A DNA stretch of 64,000 nucleotides from Undibacterium pigrum. Lineage in GTDB: Bacteria; Pseudomonadota; Gammaproteobacteria; Burkholderiales; Burkholderiaceae_D. Numbering within the stretch: the first letter of the stretch is position 1; every line of letters starts with the position of its first letter. Made by a program: the position numbers and the translations under genes. The notes under the pieces are model-generated. The model was not told the origin of the DNA, made no database searches, and saw only the letters and a list, made by a program, of their open reading frames with translations. Positions 38,231 to 47,782 of this stretch are shown in pieces. The DNA lies in the NCBI RefSeq assembly GCF_003201815.1, contig NZ_QJKB01000001.1:682001-746000 (forward strand), read 5' to 3'.

Positions 38231-40555
38231 TCAGGTGTCCACACCATGCTTTCTCAACCGTAGCGCGTTGCCTATGACGGAAGCTGAACTCAAACTCATG
38301 GCCAAAGCGGCAATCAGCGGTGAAAGCAACCAGCCTGTCATCGGATATAAGACACCGGCAGCGACGGGAATACCCAAACCGTTATACAGGAAGGCAAACA
38401 GTAAATTTTGCTTCATATTGCCGACGGTGGCGTCTGACAATAAGCGCGCCACAGAAATACCGCGTAAGTCACCTTTGACCAGGGTAATCTGGGCACTGTT
38501 CATGGCAACATCGGTTCCTGTTCCCATGGCGATACCGACATTGGCTTTTGCCAGAGCGGGCGCGTCGTTAATCCCGTCGCCTGCCATGGCGACGATGCGG
38601 CCTTCTTTTTGCAGACGTTCAACAAGTAACAGTTTGTCTTGCGGCTTTACCTCACCAAACACTTCATCCAGACCAAGCCGGTTACCTACGGCCTTGGCAG
38701 TGGTCAGACCGTCACCTGTTGCCATGATGATGCGTATTCCTGATGCTTTAAGTGCGGCCAATGCCTCTGGGGTGCTTTTTTTGATCGGGTCAGATACCGC
38801 AAGCAAACCGGCCAACTGTTTGTCTACAGCCAGATACATGACGCTCGCACCTTCGGCACGGAGCTCTTCTGCTTGCGTAAGCAATCCTTGCACTTGTACT
38901 CCCAACTGCTCCATGAGTGTAGTATTGCCCAGAGCGACATCACGCTGATTGATAGTGCCTCGCACGCCAATACCTGAACCAGACTCAAAATTTTCTGGCT
39001 TATCCAGAGTCAATCCCCGTTCGCGTGCTGCCCGCACAATGGCATCTGCCAATGGATGTTCGCTACCCTGATCGAGACTGGCCGCCAAGCGCAGCACTTC
39101 CTCTTCCTGATAGCCAGAAGATGGAATCACTTTATCGAATGCAGGACGGCCTTCTGTCAGCGTACCGGTCTTGTCAACAATGAGCGTATCGACCTTGCGT
39201 AAATTTTCTATGGCAGCTGCATCCCTGAACAACACACCTTGTGTGGCACCTCGGCCAGTAGCAACCATGATGGACATCGGCGTAGCAAGACCAAGGGCGC
39301 AGGGACAGGCAATGATCAGTACCGAGACGGCATTGATCAATCCAAAGACCCAGCGTGGTTCAGGCCCCCACAGTCCCCAGGCAAAGAAAGTGAGGATGGC
39401 AATGCCGATCACCGTCATCACAAAATACCCGGCCACCACGTCCGCCATTCTCTGCATCGGTGCTTTTGAGCGTTGTGCCTGCGCGACCATCTGGACAATT
39501 TGTGCCAGCATGGTGGCAGACCCAACCCGTTCGGAACGCATGACGAGCGCACCATTGGTATTTAAGGTGGCACCAATGACTTTATCACCAACCCTTTTAG
39601 TCACAGGGACAGGTTCTCCGGTGAGCATCGATTCGTCCACAGCGCTACTACCCTCGGTTACGCTACCGTCAACCGGCACTTTTTCACCTGGACGTATGCG
39701 CAAGAGATCACCGACATGGACATTGGTAAGTGGTATATCTTCTTCTTTTCCATCCGCATTCATGCGCCGCGCAGTTTTTGGAGAAAGACCCAGCAAGGAT
39801 TTGATCGCAGCCGAAGTCTGCGATCGGGCTTTAAGTTCGAGCACTTGTCCCAGTAAAGTCAGCGAAATAATGACGGCTGCCGCTTCAAAATACACCGCCA
39901 CCCGTCCCATTGAGATAAATGAATCTGGGAATACTTGAGGTATTAACGTCGCAACCACGCTATAGATGAAAGCTGCACCAGTTCCTAAGCTGATCAATGT
40001 CCACATATTGGGACTACGGTGCAATACGGATTGCCAACCTCTTGTGAAGAAAGGCCATCCAGCCCACAACACGATAGGTGACGCAATGGCCATTTCCACC
40101 CAACTTTGCACAGACATCTGCATCAAATGTAGCGACTCACCAGACATGGCAAGTACAAAAACAATCACGGTGAGAGGTAAAGTCCACCAGAAGCGATGCT
40201 GAAAGTCCTTCAGTTCGGGATTATCATCTGCCTCAAGTTCGGGAATCACCGGCTCCAGCGTCATGCCACACTTAGGACAGCTACCTGGATGATCTTGCCG
40301 TATTTCGGGATGCATGGGGCAAGTATAGATAGCGGAGGAAGGTGTTTCTTCCGCCTTGGCTGGAGTAGTCTTGGACAATATGTACTTGCCAGGTTCTGCA
40401 TTAAATTTAGTGTGGCATTTGCTGCTGCAAAAGTAATACATTTTTGAGTCTAGTAACTCTTTATGTTCGGACTGTTCGGTGACTGTCATTCCACATACAG
40501 GATCTTTTAGTTTCGTATCTTTCGTTGAGGCAGGTGCAGTCACTGTAGCGTTCAT
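38231..40555 (-). CDS. copA: Copper-exporting P1B-type ATPase with YHS and heavy-metal-binding N-terminus
   Basis: 774 aa. The ATG at 40555 is preferred because GGAAG lies 5 bases before it; an ATG at 40567 is 4 codons earlier. Residues about 18-58 form a YHS-type domain (DPVCGM and YYFCSSKC). Residues about 77-101 form a heavy-metal-binding segment ([10 protein letters not shown] and CPKCGM), in place of the usual CXXC HMA domain. The pump core has TGEPVPV, CPC at 417-419, DKTGTLT with Asp461 phosphorylated, and GDGINDAP. It moves Cu(I) from cytosol to periplasm, where CusCBA can expel it. Confidence 0.93.
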   Translation of the reverse strand: MNATVTAPASTKDTKLKDPVCGMTVTEQSEHKELLDSKMYYFCSSKCHTKFNAEPGKYILSKTTPAKAEETPSSAIYTCPMHPEIRQDHPGSCPKCGMTLEPVIPELEADDNPELKDFQHRFWWTLPLTVIVFVLAMSGESLHLMQMSVQSWVEMAIASPIVLWAGWPFFTRGWQSVLHRSPNMWTLISLGTGAAFIYSVVATLIPQVFPDSFISMGRVAVYFEAAAVIISLTLLGQVLELKARSQTSAAIKSLLGLSPKTARRMNADGKEEDIPLTNVHVGDLLRIRPGEKVPVDGSVTEGSSAVDESMLTGEPVPVTKRVGDKVIGATLNTNGALVMRSERVGSATMLAQIVQMVAQAQRSKAPMQRMADVVAGYFVMTVIGIAILTFFAWGLWGPEPRWVFGLINAVSVLIIACPCALGLATPMSIMVATGRGATQGVLFRDAAAIENLRKVDTLIVDKTGTLTEGRPAFDKVIPSSGYQEEEVLRLAASLDQGSEHPLADAIVRAARERGLTLDKPENFESGSGIGVRGTINQRDVALGNTTLMEQLGVQVQGLLTQAEELRAEGASVMYLAVDKQLAGLLAVSDPIKKSTPEALAALKASGIRIIMATGDGLTTAKAVGNRLGLDEVFGEVKPQDKLLLVERLQKEGRIVAMAGDGINDAPALAKANVGIAMGTGTDVAMNSAQITLVKGDLRGISVARLLSDATVGNMKQNLLFAFLYNGLGIPVAAGVLYPMTGWLLSPLIAALAMSLSSASVIGNALRLRKHGVDT

Positions 40556-40583
40556 GGTTGCTTCCATTTAAGGTGTTGCTGAA

Positions 40584-41237
40584 TCAATGACAAGCCGGGC
40601 TGGCAGACGACAGGTGTGGAAAAAATCGTGGAGTGCGCTTTGTGTAACGGGCAAATTCATCGCCAAATTGAGCCAGCATCTCTTTCTCTTCAGTCACGGC
40701 CAGGCGACCATACATGATCAGCAAGATGGGAAACATTGCCAATGTTAACACTGTAGGCCATTGCAATAAGAATCCCAAGAGAATTAAAACAAAGGCAACG
40801 TATTGTGGGTGGCGTATTTTGGCGTAGGGACCACTAATCGCCAGGGTATGTTGCCGTTGTGCATGGTAGAGCACGTTCCAGGCGCTGGATAACAAGTAGA
40901 AACCAAATCCCAGAAAGACATAACTCGCGATATGCAGCACACCAAAATGCGGATCACCTTTTTCTCCAAGCAAGGTCGACCATAAATGACCAGCGTCATG
41001 CGACAAAATATCCAGATTGGGATAATGCGTCTGTAACCAGCCTGACATCAGGTAGATGGTCAGTGGGAAGCCATACATCTCTACAAACAAGGCAACGATG
41101 AATGCAGAAAATGCGCTGAAGCTGCGCCAGTCACGTGCCGTATGCGGCTTAAAAAAACTGAAAGCGAACATGATGAAAATGGCCGAATTGAGTATCACCA
41201 GAGACCAAAGCCCATAAGCGCTTTCACCGTGGTTCAT
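40584..41237 (-). CDS. Isoprenylcysteine carboxyl methyltransferase-like membrane protein
   Basis: 217 aa, with GGAG 7 bases before the ATG at 41237. Five or more membrane helices. The C-terminal half has the ICMT/PEMT signature (GPYAKIRHPQYVAFVLILLGF and EEKEMLAQFGDEFARYTKRTPRF), which binds S-adenosylmethionine and the substrate. Such proteins recur in copper and heavy-metal clusters of proteobacteria; their substrate is not known to me. It overlaps the DUF2933 gene upstream by 14 bases and lies 28 bases before copA. Confidence 0.85.
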   Translation of the reverse strand: MNHGESAYGLWSLVILNSAIFIMFAFSFFKPHTARDWRSFSAFSAFIVALFVEMYGFPLTIYLMSGWLQTHYPNLDILSHDAGHLWSTLLGEKGDPHFGVLHIASYVFLGFGFYLLSSAWNVLYHAQRQHTLAISGPYAKIRHPQYVAFVLILLGFLLQWPTVLTLAMFPILLIMYGRLAVTEEKEMLAQFGDEFARYTKRTPRFFPHLSSASPACH

Positions 41238-41511
41238 GGCGGTTCTCCTTATTCGCGCTGGCATCCTTGTCTTGGTCGCTTGGCGACTCTACATCTTGAT
41301 GATGGCTATGATGTCCATGTCCGTGATGCATAAAAACGTGCATCAGCGGACAGGCCAGTAACAACAAAAATGGCAATGCGCCGATCACGTGCGCCAGATG
41401 TTCTGTCAATAGAAAGTAGGCAGCAACCGCACCAATGACAAGATATCCAAGGGCGTATCTGGAGCGCCAGAAACTACCTGGTTCATTTTGATTTTCGTGT
41501 TCGTGATTCAT
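41224..41511 (-). CDS. DUF2933 small membrane protein
   Basis: 95 aa, AGGA 6 bases before the ATG. A hydrophilic N-terminus is followed by two membrane helices (ALGYLVIGAVAAYFLLTEH and ALPFLLLLACPLMHVFMHHG) and a His-rich tail (HHGHGHHSHHQD). This matches DUF2933 proteins found with copper genes. The His cluster may bind metal. Operon member between the Met-rich protein and the methyltransferase-like gene. Confidence 0.85.
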   Translation of the reverse strand: MNHEHENQNEPGSFWRSRYALGYLVIGAVAAYFLLTEHLAHVIGALPFLLLLACPLMHVFMHHGHGHHSHHQDVESPSDQDKDASANKENRHEPR

Positions 41512-41522
41512 GGCGCATCCTC

Positions 41523-41960
41523 TTATTTGGCAATGGCTGTCGAAGCAGGCATTCTGTCCATCATCATTTGCATCATGCCCTCCATCATTTCCATGCGTTT
41601 TTCCATCATGCCGTGCATGGCCATGTCTTTTTGCATGCCATCCTTCATGTTGGTTTTTTTATCGCCAGCCATCTTGCCCATCATTGCCATGCCATCCTGC
41701 ATCGCTTTCATGTGATCCGCCATTAAGGCGCTGCGCTCTTCCGGGCTCTTTGCATTCATCATTTTTTCATGCATGTCATGCATCATCTGGATTTGATCAT
41801 CCATTTTTTGCATGGACGATTTGGCTGCACTGCCAGAAGGTGCTGTGACTATGGCAGAAGCGGGATGATGGTCTTTGTGATCCACCGGCTCAGCCGCCCA
41901 CACACTGGAAGCAATGATCAACGAACTTGTCAGACATAAGACTGGGCGAAGTAATTTCAT
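41523..41960 (-). CDS. Periplasmic Met/His-rich copper-binding-like protein
   Basis: 145 aa with GGAG 6 bases before the ATG. A signal peptide (to about WAA23) is followed by a charged helical region dominated by Met and Met-His pairs (MQKMDDQIQMMHDMHEKMM, then MHGMMEKRMEMMEGMMQMMM). Dense Met motifs bind Cu(I) or Ag(I) in the periplasm. It is the first gene after the MerR-type promoter at 42062-42093, so it probably heads the copper operon. No exact family name can be given. Confidence 0.8.
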   Translation of the reverse strand: MKLLRPVLCLTSSLIIASSVWAAEPVDHKDHHPASAIVTAPSGSAAKSSMQKMDDQIQMMHDMHEKMMNAKSPEERSALMADHMKAMQDGMAMMGKMAGDKKTNMKDGMQKDMAMHGMMEKRMEMMEGMMQMMMDRMPASTAIAK

Positions 41961-42214
41961 GATGGACTCCTAAATAGACGACTGATTGAGAAAAAATGGC
42001 TTACACCTTGATCTGGCAAATATGGCAGGGATGACTTCTGAAAATGTATTTACCTGAATTCACTATAGGTGCTGTACCCGGGTACGGAGTCAATCATCAT
42101 TCATGCAGACTGCCGCCTGTTTGATCTACGTCAAGCGCCTGCCTTTGCATCATCAAAATAGTCGCCCCCAAGCTACATTCGAATTAAGAAGTTCGACATA
42201 AGCTCGCTTGGTTC
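41961..42214. other. Intergenic region holding the copper-operon promoter
   Basis: About 250 bases between the FlgB-like gene and the Met-rich gene. The MerR-type promoter described separately is its main content. No further gene is visible. Confidence 0.5.
42062..42093 (-). promoter_or_regulatory. MerR-family-type promoter with 20-bp spacer
   Basis: On the minus strand TTGACT (-35) and TATAGT (-10) are separated by 20 bases. The spacer contains the 12-bp palindrome GTACCCGGGTAC at 42074-42085. Overlong spacers with a central dyad are the hallmark of promoters that MerR regulators untwist. It drives the Met-rich gene about 100 bases downstream and probably DUF2933, the methyltransferase and copA. 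Confidence 0.8.
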
Positions 42215-42805
42215 TTAGTAAGGCGTATTTTTGAGTAACTCTTCCATATCTTTATAATGTCCTCGTACACGATCGACGTGATATTCATACATCAGTGCAT
42301 TCTGGGTAAACTTGACCCGCTCGACATCCATTTCTACCGTGTTGCCATCAATCGATCCCTGGCCAGGTGTCACATACTGAGGTGTTACCGTTTTTGAGGT
42401 CTTTCCGTCTCTCAATGCCGCTTCAATATCAATGTCCATGGCCTTATATCCAGGGGTGTCGGCATTAGCGATATTAGAGGCCAACAATGTCTGGCGATAG
42501 ACACGTAAATCCAATGCACGCTCATTGAATCCATGTTCCAAGGTTTTATTAGACAACCCAGGTAAGGGCAAATGGGTGGGGACGACGTTGGACAAAGAGA
42601 ATGGCACTGCTCCTGTAACCGCAAGTTGGCTGGGGCCATCTATCGACTTTTGTTCAGTACCAGTTAATGTCGCTTTATCTTTTATACGCACCAAGGCTTC
42701 CGCAAAAGATCCCTGAGTCAGAAGATTTGATTTTGCTTGTACTGGTGTAGCAGACGTAACGTTGGAGGTGGCCAACGGCCCTAAAGATTCTGAGATACTT
42801 TTCAT
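42215..42805 (-). CDS. flgB: FlgB-like flagellar rod protein with N-terminal extension, orphan
   Basis: 196 aa with GGAG 8 bases before the ATG. Residues about 93-196 match the flagellar proximal rod protein FlgB: RALDLRVYRQTLLASNIANADTPGYKAMDIDIE, then SIDGNTVEMDVERVKFTQNALMYEY. Normal FlgB is about 130-140 aa. This one has about 85 extra N-terminal residues, rich in Ser, Thr and Leu, that I do not recognise. No other flagellar gene is nearby; its neighbours are all copper genes. It may be a displaced flagellar gene or a reused rod-like protein. Confidence 0.82.
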   Translation of the reverse strand: MKSISESLGPLATSNVTSATPVQAKSNLLTQGSFAEALVRIKDKATLTGTEQKSIDGPSQLAVTGAVPFSLSNVVPTHLPLPGLSNKTLEHGFNERALDLRVYRQTLLASNIANADTPGYKAMDIDIEAALRDGKTSKTVTPQYVTPGQGSIDGNTVEMDVERVKFTQNALMYEYHVDRVRGHYKDMEELLKNTPY

Positions 42806-42895
42806 ATAAACTTCTCCATTTATCAGGTCTGCTACCGCGATTCTTAGCCACAATTGTCGGGTGCTTCCTGTACTAAAACTGGGATTTGGTCATTA

Positions 42896-43324
42896 CTATT
42901 TAGATTTTCGGGAAGACCAATGGACATGCACGATTTGCCAGTCGTTGCCAGATTTTTGCAGTAAGGCAGTTTCAGTTCCAAAGAGTTGTACGTCCTTACC
43001 CTTTACTTTAGCCTTGGTCTCTGTTTCCGCCCAAATCACCGCCAGATTTCCGTCAATTCGCTGGCTTTGCTGCAATACCGTACGCGTTGATGTCTTGGCA
43101 AAAGCCATATCTTCTGGCAGGTGATGTCCGGCATAGTCTGCCCTTGACCGCTCGACATAGCCGGACTCATAGATAGTGACATCAGGCGCAAGCAGTTCAG
43201 TCGCCTTTGCTTTATCACCTGCTGCCACAGCCGCATAGAAGGCAGCCAGTGCATCTTTGGGCTCACCGGCATAGGTGAAGCTTGTCAACGTGCTTAGTGC
43301 CAGAAGTGTCAATATTTTGATCAT
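42896..43324 (-). CDS. Periplasmic NTF2/SnoaL-like protein (DUF4440 type)
   Basis: 142 aa with a GGAG site about 9 bases before the ATG. A short signal peptide ends near TYAGEP. The rest fits the NTF2-like cone fold: ALAAFYAAVAAGDKAKATELLAPDVTIYESG near the start and WQIVHVHWSSR at the end. These proteins often sit in copper operons without a proven role. No catalytic residues can be assigned. Confidence 0.8.
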   Translation of the reverse strand: MIKILTLLALSTLTSFTYAGEPKDALAAFYAAVAAGDKAKATELLAPDVTIYESGYVERSRADYAGHHLPEDMAFAKTSTRTVLQQSQRIDGNLAVIWAETETKAKVKGKDVQLFGTETALLQKSGNDWQIVHVHWSSRKSK

Positions 43325-43407
43325 CGTAGTGCTCTCCCATTCTTATTTAATCGTGGTCATGTTCCAGTCAGCATCATGGTCCGACTGGAACGTGTAGCTC
43401 ACAGAGT

Positions 43408-43749
43408 TTATTTTGCGATTTGTATTTCCGTTACCACGATTGCGCCGTCCGCTTTTTCTGCTCTGAATTTCACCTTGTCACCGGCCTTTAGTGTGTCGAG
43501 TGCAGCAGGATCTTTGATCTTGAACACCATGGTCATGCCAGGCATATCCAGGTTCTTGATATCGCCGTGCTTCAGCGTGATCTTGTTGGTACTCTTATCA
43601 ATTTTTTTGACTTCCCCATCCGTCATGTCGCTACTGGCATTACTCGTGGAAGCGGATGCTGTTGCGGACATTGAGTGATCTGCAGCAAGGGCTGTATGAA
43701 ATGTGACGGCAGCAAGAACGCCCAAGGTCAGAGATTTAATAATGGTCAT
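43408..43749 (-). CDS. cusF: CusF-like periplasmic copper-binding protein
   Basis: 113 aa with AGGAA 5 bases before the ATG. Signal peptide to about ALAADHS. The CusF beta-barrel core is GEVKKIDKSTNKITLKHGDI then MPGMTMVFKIKD. The His and the two Met ligands are present, but the position of the Trp that caps copper in E. coli CusF is Met here (NLDMPGMTM). The CusF-like domain fused to CusB in this window keeps Trp, so the two domains may differ in affinity. It probably shuttles Cu(I) in the periplasm. Confidence 0.88.
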   Translation of the reverse strand: MTIIKSLTLGVLAAVTFHTALAADHSMSATASASTSNASSDMTDGEVKKIDKSTNKITLKHGDIKNLDMPGMTMVFKIKDPAALDTLKAGDKVKFRAEKADGAIVVTEIQIAK

Positions 43750-43817
43750 GATATTTCCTATTTTTAAATGAATAAATCAAATTACCGTGTAATCAGTTGA
43801 CTACACGGTCTGCATCT

Positions 43818-44339
43818 TTAGTGTTTGTGTTCGTGGGTTTCAGGTTCAGCACTAGCCACGGCCTTGCCTTTTGCAACGGCGACCTTACCCTTCATACCGG
43901 CGTCATAGTGGCCAGGCTGCAGGCAGGCGAAATCAATCTTGCCCGCCTTGGTGAACTGCCAGACAACTTCACCAGTCTGACCACCAGCCAGGGTGATCAT
44001 GTTGGGATCGCTGTGTTCCATTTCTGGGTTTTTCTTCATGACTTCGTAGTGTTCTTTCAGTTCCTTTTCTGTTCCCAGGACGAATTCGTGCTTGATGCCG
44101 CCAGAATTCTTAATCACGAAACGGATAGTCTCACCTTGCTTGGCGACGATATTGGATGGTGTAAAACGCATGTTGTCAGTCATGTTGACATTGACCGTAC
44201 GGGTGGTTGCCGTGGCGGTGCCTGGCTTGCCGATGGCTTCGTTATCGTGACCATGTGCATGATCATCATGGGCAAAACTGGCTTGGGCTGCCAATGCGAG
44301 GGCCAAAGTGACTGTGATGGTGGTGAGGCGAGTTTTCAT
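43818..44339 (-). CDS. Cupredoxin-family periplasmic copper protein
   Basis: 173 aa with AAAGGA upstream of the ATG. A signal peptide is followed by a His-rich stretch (HDDHAHGHDNE). The cupredoxin fold then shows MRFTPSNIVAKQGETIRFVIKN, the copper His in KHEF and the loop ACLQPGHYDAGM, giving the Cys, His and Met ligands of a type 1 site. The C-terminus has another His motif (THEHKH). It resembles CopI-type proteins that protect against periplasmic copper. It lies between CusF and the multicopper oxidase in one operon. Confidence 0.88.
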   Translation of the reverse strand: MKTRLTTITVTLALALAAQASFAHDDHAHGHDNEAIGKPGTATATTRTVNVNMTDNMRFTPSNIVAKQGETIRFVIKNSGGIKHEFVLGTEKELKEHYEVMKKNPEMEHSDPNMITLAGGQTGEVVWQFTKAGKIDFACLQPGHYDAGMKGKVAVAKGKAVASAEPETHEHKH

Positions 44340-44364
44340 GGGAATGATCCTTTCAATTTAAAAA

Positions 44365-45777
44365 TTAGTGTTCCATCTTGCCGACAGGCTTGCGGACTTG
44401 TACTTCTACTTCTTGCTGATTCTTCTGTTTCAGGGGCATGGATTTACCACCTACGGTCTTCGCACGCGCTGGTTCAGCTACGTTGCCAGTCCATTCCTGA
44501 GCGACTGTTCCCGGAGGGTGCTTGTACCATCCGTGATCCTTGTAGTCGCCTGGCTTCTGGTCCTTCCTGACCTTTAACACGCTGAACATGCCCCCCATCT
44601 CGACACCACCAAATGGGCCTTCACCCGTCATCATCGGTAGCGTATTATCAGGAAGAGGCATTTCCATTTCTCCCATATCCGCCATGCCACGCTCGCCCAT
44701 GGCCATATACTCAGGAATGAGGCTGGTGATTTTTTTAGCGACACCAGTGTGGTCAACACCAATCAAGTTGGGAGTGTCGTGGCCCATCGCGTTCATGGTG
44801 TGATGTGACTTGTGGCAATGGAAAGCCCAGTCGCCTTCTTCGTCAGCAAGAAACTCGATCTGGCGCATTTGCCCTACTGCGATATCCGTGGTGACTTCTG
44901 GCCAGCGCGCAGAATGAGGAACTGGACCGCCATCAGTGCCTGTGACCTGGAATTCATGACCATGAATATGGATAGGATGATTTGTCATCGTCAGATTACC
45001 GATACGGATGCGAACCTTGTCATTCTTACGAACCACAAACGGGTCAATACCGGGGAAGACGCGGCTATTCCAGCTCCACAGATTAAAGTTGAGCATGGTA
45101 GACGTTTTAGGAGTGAAGGCACCAGGATCAATATCGTAGGCATTAAGCAGGAACACAAAATCACGATCCACTTCGGCAATCTGCGGATGTTTGGCTTTGG
45201 GATGTGTCACCCAAAAGCCCATCATTCCCATCGCCATTTGTGTCATTTCATCTGCGTGCGGGTGATACATGAAGGTGCCTGGTCTGCGGGCAACAAATTC
45301 ATACATGAATGTCTTCCCAGGCTGTATCGACTTTTGGGTCAGTCCTGACACGCCATCCATACCGCTGGGCAAGCGCTGCCCATGCCAGTGCACACTGGTA
45401 TGCTCGGGTAATTTATTGGTAACAAAGATGCGGACACGGTCACCTTCGACAACCTCTATGGTTGGTCCTGGGGATTGACCGTTATAACCCCAAAGGTGTG
45501 CCTTCATGCCAGGAGCCATCTCACGCACTACCGGTTCAGCCACCAGATGGAACTCCTTGACACCATTGTTCATCCTCCATGGCAAGGTCCAGCCATTCAG
45601 GGTCACCACCGGGTTATAGGGGCGTCCTGTATTGGGTGCCAGCGGTGCCATGGTATCCGGCGAGGTCTGGGTGGCTGGTTCTGGCAATGCTGCCATGGCG
45701 ACTTTGCTAACTGAGGCAGCGGAAGCCGCCGCAGTGATTGCACCTAGTCCACTTAAAAAATTTCTTCTTGAGTTCAT
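44365..45777 (-). CDS. Multicopper oxidase, Tat-exported
   Basis: 470 aa. The ATG at 45777 has AAAGGA 6 bases before it; the longer frame to 45837 is not needed. The N-terminus MNSRRNFLSGLGAITAAAS is a twin-arginine signal. All four copper motifs occur in order: HWHGQRLPSGMDG, HPHADEM, HPIHIHGHEF and HCHKSHHTMNAMGH, so the type 1 and trinuclear sites are complete. The C-terminal third has Met-rich segments (MAMGERGMADMGEMEMP). It probably oxidises Cu(I) to less toxic Cu(II) in the periplasm using O2. It precedes the cupredoxin gene. Confidence 0.93.
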   Translation of the reverse strand: MNSRRNFLSGLGAITAAASAASVSKVAMAALPEPATQTSPDTMAPLAPNTGRPYNPVVTLNGWTLPWRMNNGVKEFHLVAEPVVREMAPGMKAHLWGYNGQSPGPTIEVVEGDRVRIFVTNKLPEHTSVHWHGQRLPSGMDGVSGLTQKSIQPGKTFMYEFVARRPGTFMYHPHADEMTQMAMGMMGFWVTHPKAKHPQIAEVDRDFVFLLNAYDIDPGAFTPKTSTMLNFNLWSWNSRVFPGIDPFVVRKNDKVRIRIGNLTMTNHPIHIHGHEFQVTGTDGGPVPHSARWPEVTTDIAVGQMRQIEFLADEEGDWAFHCHKSHHTMNAMGHDTPNLIGVDHTGVAKKITSLIPEYMAMGERGMADMGEMEMPLPDNTLPMMTGEGPFGGVEMGGMFSVLKVRKDQKPGDYKDHGWYKHPPGTVAQEWTGNVAEPARAKTVGGKSMPLKQKNQQEVEVQVRKPVGKMEH

Positions 45778-45844
45778 ATCATTTCCTTTGTTTGATGAGC
45801 TTGAGGCGCCCTCAATTTCCCGCAACTTTTGGTTCACGGCCGTT

Positions 45845-47245
45845 CTAATTCGCTACGGCTGCAGCGCTTATATTTGGGCGTCCCATTAAGCTCATTTCCA
45901 GATCAGCCTGCGCAATCCAGAAATCACGACTGGCCTCGATCGCACTATTCACACTGGCGATTTGGGAGCGCGCATCTGCAAGTAGATCAAATACGCCAAT
46001 TAACATACCGTTGTAGTAAAGCTGATTTTCTTCGGAAACACGTTTCTTCAAAGGCACAATTTCATTCTGATAATGCATGGCGATGTCGTAGCTTGAGCGG
46101 TAGCCCAGATAGGCTTCCCTGACTTCAGAACGGGCATTGATGGCAATCTCAGCAGTACGATTGAGCGCTTGCATATACAGCGCTTCTGCCTTGGCTACTT
46201 TGGCACCGCTCCAGTCAAACAGAGGTAGCTCCAGTGTTACCGAGTAACCCCGTTGCACAGGCTGATCATTAAAGGTATTGCGGATAGCCCCCACTTCCAG
46301 GACATTGATGAACCGGGTAGCCTTGCTCAAGCCCAGATTTTTCGCTAATTGCTCTGTACTGAGGCGGGCAGCCTGCACATCCAGCCGTTGCGCCATCGCC
46401 ATCTGTTCAACATTGGGCATGTCATTCGGTTTCTTAGGCAGATCAGGTAATCTGAGCGGCAGAGTAAAGGTTATTTGAAGCCCCCATAGCCCCATCAGGC
46501 GCGTCAACTTCTCTTTGCTACGAGTCTGCGCCTGCTCTGCACGCGCCAGATTGAGGGCAGCTTCAGCAAAAAAACCCTGCTCGCGGGCTTGTTGCAGTTT
46601 GTTGTAGTTACCCGCCTTTGCAAGCCGTCCCGCCAACTCTGCGCCTGCATCAGCAGCTTTTTTGACCTGTTGCATGTACAGCATGGTCTGGTCTGCAGCC
46701 ACAGCCATGTAGTAGGCTTTGCGCGTTTCCGCAGCCAAAGACAACATTTGCATAGTCACTTCTCGCTTGGTTTGCTCGAAGCGACGTTGTTCCATCTGCC
46801 TGGTTAAAGGCATCGTCAACAAGTGGGCAATATTAAAAGTCAGGCTCCGGTCGATTTCAACTTCACTACCTTGCCGGGTACGGCTGAATGAAAACCCAGG
46901 ATTGGGTAGGCGACCGGCCTGTACAAAATCAGACTCGGAAATGCCCAGTTCATAGAACGAAGCCTGTAGCCCGCGATTATTAAGCAAGGCGATTTGCACG
47001 GCATCATCGACAGTCAAAGGAGATGCAAGTAATTCCTTTACCCTTTGTGCTGCGGTATCACTCGCGTTATCAGAACGCTGCCAGGTAACTTCCTTGCCAA
47101 GGCGCTCTTTTGCTACTTGCTCTACCGTTGAAAATCCACCATCGGTACTAAAACTGGCGCAGCCGCCCAGCATCAATGGGAGACTTATCAGGGCGGCGAG
47201 CTTGCTTGGCCGGTGGAAAAACTTGCCATTTGAAGGTGTTCGCAT
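45845..47245 (-). CDS. TolC-family outer-membrane lipoprotein of the copper cluster
   Basis: 466 aa. I prefer the ATG at 47245, with AAGGA 7 bases upstream; an ATG at 47260 overlaps the previous stop. The N-terminal helix ends in a lipobox (LMLGGCASF), so the protein is lipid-anchored. The rest shows the TolC/OEP helical repeat (DDAVQIALLNNRGLQASFYELGI, later ELPLFDWSGAKVAKAEALYMQAL). It lies directly upstream of the multicopper oxidase. It is a second outer-membrane channel in this window and may serve another pump. Confidence 0.88.
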   Translation of the reverse strand: MRTPSNGKFFHRPSKLAALISLPLMLGGCASFSTDGGFSTVEQVAKERLGKEVTWQRSDNASDTAAQRVKELLASPLTVDDAVQIALLNNRGLQASFYELGISESDFVQAGRLPNPGFSFSRTRQGSEVEIDRSLTFNIAHLLTMPLTRQMEQRRFEQTKREVTMQMLSLAAETRKAYYMAVAADQTMLYMQQVKKAADAGAELAGRLAKAGNYNKLQQAREQGFFAEAALNLARAEQAQTRSKEKLTRLMGLWGLQITFTLPLRLPDLPKKPNDMPNVEQMAMAQRLDVQAARLSTEQLAKNLGLSKATRFINVLEVGAIRNTFNDQPVQRGYSVTLELPLFDWSGAKVAKAEALYMQALNRTAEIAINARSEVREAYLGYRSSYDIAMHYQNEIVPLKKRVSEENQLYYNGMLIGVFDLLADARSQIASVNSAIEASRDFWIAQADLEMSLMGRPNISAAAVAN

Positions 47246-47256
47246 GGTGGTTTCCT

Positions 47257-47625
47257 TCATTTTGTATGACTGCTGTGATCCATCGACTTGGCCTTGTCCG
47301 ATGTGGGAGTCTCTTTTTCTTTCGCGGCAGGCTTAGTGTCGGTGGTGTCTGGCTCTCTCGCCTGTTTGGCATAAACTCGCCATCCGCCAATGCGCGCAGT
47401 TGTGTCATTCAACTCCTTCCATGAACCAACTTCCTGATCGGTAAAGGGACGATAATTTTGTAAAGTGGAGAGATAGATCACCGGTGGCACAATGGCCTGG
47501 GCTTCTACGGGATTTGGTCGTTGGCTGCGGTTCGCTTCTTGGGCAAGGACGTTCTGACCCACGATAAGCATGACGAGCATAGCTAGTGCCAACCGTAGCC
47601 TTGACGGAAAAATAGATGGATTCAT
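47257..47625 (-). CDS. Small exported protein of the copper cluster
   Basis: 122 aa from the ATG at 47625 (GAGGA 4 bases upstream); longer starts lack support. A signal peptide (LALAMLVMLIVGQNVLA) is followed by a region with VPPVIYLSTLQNYRPFTDQEVGSWKELND and GGWRVYAKQ, then a Lys/Glu/Asp-rich tail ending MDHSSHTK. I recognise it only as a hypothetical protein often beside a TolC lipoprotein and copper oxidase. Its stop lies 11 bases before the TolC start. Confidence 0.75.
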   Translation of the reverse strand: MNPSIFPSRLRLALAMLVMLIVGQNVLAQEANRSQRPNPVEAQAIVPPVIYLSTLQNYRPFTDQEVGSWKELNDTTARIGGWRVYAKQAREPDTTDTKPAAKEKETPTSDKAKSMDHSSHTK

Positions 47626-47782
47626 GAAATCCTCGGTGAGTAATAGGTAGTGTGACCAAGGCGAACCGTGCAGATATAGACGCGGCAACGCAATGGCGGA
47701 TATCAACGCAAGGCTAAGCTGATTGAAACAGACGATCAGCGTCTCTATAGCTTCAAATAGCTACTGGCGTTGCAGATGAAAA

